From CAYMAZ01 sp964428185 (GTDB taxonomy: Bacteria; Bacteroidota; Bacteroidia; Bacteroidales; DTU049): 64,000 nucleotides of DNA. The stretch is taken from positions 1 through 64,000 of the forward strand of contig CAYRXH010000003.1 in assembly GCA_964428185.1 (NCBI GenBank). The letters run 5' to 3'. A program made the position numbers and the translations under genes. Position 1 is the first letter of the stretch. Each line of letters opens with the position of its first letter. Shown piece by piece: positions 60,934 to 64,000 of this stretch. A model generated the notes under the pieces. The model saw nothing but the letters and a program-made list of their open reading frames with translations, was not told where the DNA came from and did no database searches.

Positions 60934-62625
60934 TCAGAACGTATAACTCACTCCCAGCATGGCATTCAGCCTGTGAGAAGGATAATTTTTCCATAAAAAA
61001 TGCCGCTGGTTTGTAAAATTATTTATCCTTACCCATGCACTTAAAAACTTGGTATAACGGTATTCTGCTTCAAGATTGAAATCATATACAGGCTTGAGTT
61101 TGATTTCTAACACTTCGTCAATTGCATATCTGTCGCCAAATACAAACACATTGGCACGTCCGTAAATTTTATCTGCAATATTATATGTCACCGACAGCAC
61201 CCCTTCATAACGTGGCATGTGCCATGCTTTTGACTGTGTTTCAGGAGAGAAGATATGATATAATCCCTGCAGTTCTGTTGTTATTTTTTTTCCGAATGCC
61301 ATTTGAATTTCAGCAGAAAAAGTGAGGATATCCACATTATCATATACTGCCGTAAATCTTGTTCCTGATGTTATAATCGTTGTATCAGACATCACAGGGA
61401 GTGTATCATTCACAAACAGCGGAAGATTTTCAATCTTTCGGTTTTTTACCATCAGTCTGTAGTTGTATGCACCGCCAAAACCACCGTTCACCCCGCCGAA
61501 CAAGATGCTTCTTGTAACGGTATTATCCACTGGAATAATTTCTGTATTGATGAACGGATTGATGGTCATATAACTTCTAAAAGTATTTCTTTCGGCCATT
61601 CCATCAACTCCCAGAAAGATATTCAGCGTATTAGGTACAATTCTGATATCAAGCCGACCATAAGGAAACATCAATACATTACCAATACTGTCAAGCTGGG
61701 CACACAAGGTTCCTCCGGCAGTGAATTTCAACTCATCCATCTGCACAATCAGATACGGCTTTAAAGTTGCAAGTCCTGTGGAAACACTCTGAAGTGCATA
61801 ATTTTGCGAAAAGAATCCTCCGCCAGCTTCCACTACAATTTGTTCCTCCTTAAAAAATTCCGCAATCTGCAAACCTTTTTTCAGTGAGCCATTCAGAAAT
61901 ATATTCTGTTCTCCTGCATCATATTTGTCCCAAAGCCCCTGATATTTCAATCCGAAAGAGTTGTGAAAAGCCGTTTTCCGGTCAAAATTACTCTCTCCCC
62001 GAAAGAAAAAGTCAAACAAATGGAATACCTGTCTGATCTCCATATTATCAAACTCCGGGCTCAGGCTGTCCTGAATAAATCCGTAATAATGAATGCCTTC
62101 CCGGATATAATCTGCTCCCGTTGAAAAGGTATATTCAGGCCGGATGAAATGACCGAACAATCCCGCATTATTTTTACTGAAGCCCGGATAAGCATATTCT
62201 TTTATTTTACCCATTGCAGAATGATGATTTAGATGAATTTCTCCTCTCAGTTTTTTATTCCTGTAGGAAAAATATCTGAAATCAAGAAGCGGAGATATAT
62301 AGTTCCCAAATCCGGCAATGAGATGGTTTTTATAAAGTTTATTAAATGTTTCTCCAACCATTTTTGCCGGAGGAACAGGCATTACTTCCACCGGAGCAGT
62401 AACCGGCACAGAAATGATCTTATAATTCATAGGTGGCACAGGGATCACAGTATCTTTCAGTTCGGGTGAGAACCCGATTTTTCTGGCTTCAGATAGTTGG
62501 GGAGTATATGTACCGATTACATTAACTGTTTCATGTTGCCCGTTACCCTGAGCAGAAAGATGCACTGATAGTCCTGATAAAATCAAGAAACTGCCGGTAG
62601 TAATGAATATCTTTATCTGTTTCAT
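60934..62625 (-). CDS. Outer-membrane beta-barrel protein (TonB-receptor-like, no plug)
   Basis: 563 residues. Signal peptide ending LSAQG; a short EARKIGFSPELKDT segment; a Pro/Val-rich stretch (PVTAPVEVMPVPPAKM); then a barrel of aromatic-ended strands to a terminal LNAMLGVSYTF, with final Phe as in outer-membrane proteins. There is no plug domain, so it is not a normal receptor. It follows a TPR-protein gene after 17 bases, a pairing seen in other Bacteroidetes. Role unknown. Confidence 0.72.
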   Translation of the reverse strand: MKQIKIFITTGSFLILSGLSVHLSAQGNGQHETVNVIGTYTPQLSEARKIGFSPELKDTVIPVPPMNYKIISVPVTAPVEVMPVPPAKMVGETFNKLYKNHLIAGFGNYISPLLDFRYFSYRNKKLRGEIHLNHHSAMGKIKEYAYPGFSKNNAGLFGHFIRPEYTFSTGADYIREGIHYYGFIQDSLSPEFDNMEIRQVFHLFDFFFRGESNFDRKTAFHNSFGLKYQGLWDKYDAGEQNIFLNGSLKKGLQIAEFFKEEQIVVEAGGGFFSQNYALQSVSTGLATLKPYLIVQMDELKFTAGGTLCAQLDSIGNVLMFPYGRLDIRIVPNTLNIFLGVDGMAERNTFRSYMTINPFINTEIIPVDNTVTRSILFGGVNGGFGGAYNYRLMVKNRKIENLPLFVNDTLPVMSDTTIITSGTRFTAVYDNVDILTFSAEIQMAFGKKITTELQGLYHIFSPETQSKAWHMPRYEGVLSVTYNIADKIYGRANVFVFGDRYAIDEVLEIKLKPVYDFNLEAEYRYTKFLSAWVRINNFTNQRHFLWKNYPSHRLNAMLGVSYTF

Positions 62626-62642
62626 ATCCTGTGTTTTTTTAA

Positions 62643-64000
62643 TTATTGTTCATTTTCAGGATTGCTCTGGTTTTCCAGTTCCTGAATTTCTGTCATTTTC
62701 TTCTGTGCCTCCATAACAAGATCAACTCCTTCGTAATTGTCAATCACACTTTGCAGGGTGTGCTTTGCCTGATACAGGTTTCCTGTTGCAACATAATTGT
62801 CAGCAAGTAGAATAAATGCCCGGGCAATCCAGTATTCATAAGATGGCAGAATGTTTATGAGTTCAAAAATCAGTTTTTCCGATTCCTGATATTTTCCAAT
62901 GGTATAATTTATCAGTGCAAGATAGTAGTATGCTTCAGCGCCATACTCGCTCTTTTGAGTTTTCTGCTCTTCGAACACCTGTTGTGCTTTTGCATAGTCC
63001 TCCACTTCGAAAGCAGCAACACCCATCACTGATCGTGCTTCGGCTTTGGTTTCCTCGCTTGCCTTGGGTGTGTCAATAACTTTTTGTGCCGCAATGATTG
63101 ACTGTCTGTATTGTTTATCTCTGAAATAACTTCTCATCATCCCTTCTCTTGCTATAAGGATATTTTCCTGAAACTCTGCCTTTTCTTCAAGTGAAGAAAA
63201 ATAAGCGGCTGATTTGGTATAATTTTCATTGCTGTAATAGATTCGGGCTGCATTTAACAAGGATTTTTCAGTGAATTTGTTCCATGGCTTTAAAATAACA
63301 TATTCATACCCCGGAAGAGCTTTGTCAAATTTCTGCGCCGAATAATCACACTCCGCTTTGTAAAAATGTGCATTGAGAGCAAAGGCTCCGTCAGGAAAGT
63401 TCTGAAGATACTTTTCAAAAGCTGAGGAAGCAGCTGCAAAATCCCCTTTGAAATATATATTTTCTGCAGCAACATATGAAATTGAATCCTGCTCACTGAT
63501 TGCAACCGACGTTCCAAGTTCCTGTGCATAGGTAAAAAAGGCTTCCGGTTGTCCCAGTTCTGTATAAATATTTCTAATCACCACAAGGGCTTCCTTGGCT
63601 TCTTCAGTTCCAGGATATTCCTGAATAACTTTCTTAAGTTCAGCAAGTGCCTGCTGAGACTGATCCTGATTGTAATAAATCATCCCGATTTGTTTCATTG
63701 AACGGACATGATAGGTTGAGTTCGGATAATTATCAACCACCTGCTTGTGATATCTTATGGCATTCTGATACTGTTCTGTCAGCTCGTTTGCAAATGCCAG
63801 TTCATATAGAACATCTGCCATATAGGTGCTGTTGGGATGGTTTTTTATTAAGAGTTCAAGATCTTCAATTTTTCCTTTGAAATTTCCCTGTACACCCTTT
63901 GAGTTGCCCCGCTGAAACAGTGCATAGTCAACATATGCAACACCAGGCTGCACAGATTTGTTATATTCCTTTTCTGCATCTGCAAACCGCTTCTGTGCAT
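62643..64000 (-). CDS. Tetratricopeptide-repeat protein (5' end outside window)
   Basis: At least 452 codons; the frame is open to the right edge (QKRFADAEKEYNKSVQPG before the first internal start at 63953), so the N-terminus lies beyond the window. Repeated TPR units: NSTYMADVLYELAFANELTE, YPNSTYHVRSMKQIGMIYYN, GTEEAKEALVVIRNIYTELG, EYGAEAYYYLALINYTIGKY. Ends in ELENQSNPENEQ. Likely periplasmic or outer-membrane scaffolding; it precedes the barrel gene in one operon. Confidence 0.8.
   Translation of the reverse strand, partial: AQKRFADAEKEYNKSVQPGVAYVDYALFQRGNSKGVQGNFKGKIEDLELLIKNHPNSTYMADVLYELAFANELTEQYQNAIRYHKQVVDNYPNSTYHVRSMKQIGMIYYNQDQSQQALAELKKVIQEYPGTEEAKEALVVIRNIYTELGQPEAFFTYAQELGTSVAISEQDSISYVAAENIYFKGDFAAASSAFEKYLQNFPDGAFALNAHFYKAECDYSAQKFDKALPGYEYVILKPWNKFTEKSLLNAARIYYSNENYTKSAAYFSSLEEKAEFQENILIAREGMMRSYFRDKQYRQSIIAAQKVIDTPKASEETKAEARSVMGVAAFEVEDYAKAQQVFEEQKTQKSEYGAEAYYYLALINYTIGKYQESEKLIFELINILPSYEYWIARAFILLADNYVATGNLYQAKHTLQSVIDNYEGVDLVMEAQKKMTEIQELENQSNPENEQ

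Overview
The window is from a Bacteroidota (Bacteroidetes) chromosome, most likely a Bacteroidales- or Lentimicrobium-like marine or sediment lineage; the exact taxon cannot be fixed from sequence alone. Evidence: exported proteins carrying type IX secretion (T9SS) C-terminal sorting domains, a TonB-dependent receptor with a carboxypeptidase-regulatory N-terminal domain, PorV-type barrels, an sdhC-sdhA-sdhB order with a single fused cytochrome b subunit, few Shine-Dalgarno sites, and many copies of the Bacteroidetes -7 promoter box TAnnTTTG upstream of starts.

Layout. 1-2.4 kb: a leftward operon of small exported proteins and lipoproteins, the last broken by an in-frame stop. 2.6-12.9 kb: phosphopantetheinyl transferase, T9SS-secreted proteins, the sdhCAB operon, aminopeptidase P, Bcp peroxiredoxin, a thiamine-binding protein and purN. 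12.9-15.3 kb: a decayed stretch (GNAT acetyltransferase remnant, a hexanucleotide-repeat hairpin, tRNA-Asn, two frameshifted exported-protein genes). 15.4-19.1 kb: folB / glnS divergent pair, tRNA-Gln directly after glnS, aspartate kinase. 19.1-25 kb: a TPR remnant, then a leftward operon hpt - double-domain adk - adk - obg - PAP2, and a truncated purE. 24-33.7 kb: envelope proteins (PorV-like barrel, HhH protein, tail-fibre-like S74 protein, TonB receptor with a beta-helix lipoprotein). 33.4-35.1 kb: HMA protein, small Cys-rich membrane protein, pyruvoyl-tetrahydropterin synthase-like gene and folE. 35.2-37.2 kb: a decayed LiaF-like / LytS-like kinase / LytTR regulator cluster.

The main accessory locus is 37.5-48.6 kb: a four-gene BREX type 4-like anti-phage island (brxP, brxC, pglZ, brxL), visibly more A+T-rich than its surroundings. 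It has a deleted IS4-type transposase remnant and a large imperfect palindrome on the left, and an IS256-type transposase tail on the right. brxP is a fusion of a PAPS-reductase (DndC-like) core, a two-cluster ferredoxin module and a DUF4007-like C-terminal domain, and no DNA methyltransferase is present. This suggests a sulfur-based rather than methyl-based self mark, which is an inference.

48.6-64 kb returns to core genes: manC, a SprT/YgjP-like metallopeptidase, gcvP, alaS, a TauE/SafE transporter, purB with a glycosyltransferase, and an outer-membrane barrel plus TPR protein pair running off the right edge. The window thus alternates intact housekeeping blocks with islands of gene decay, and the BREX locus is the one intact mobile-defence module.
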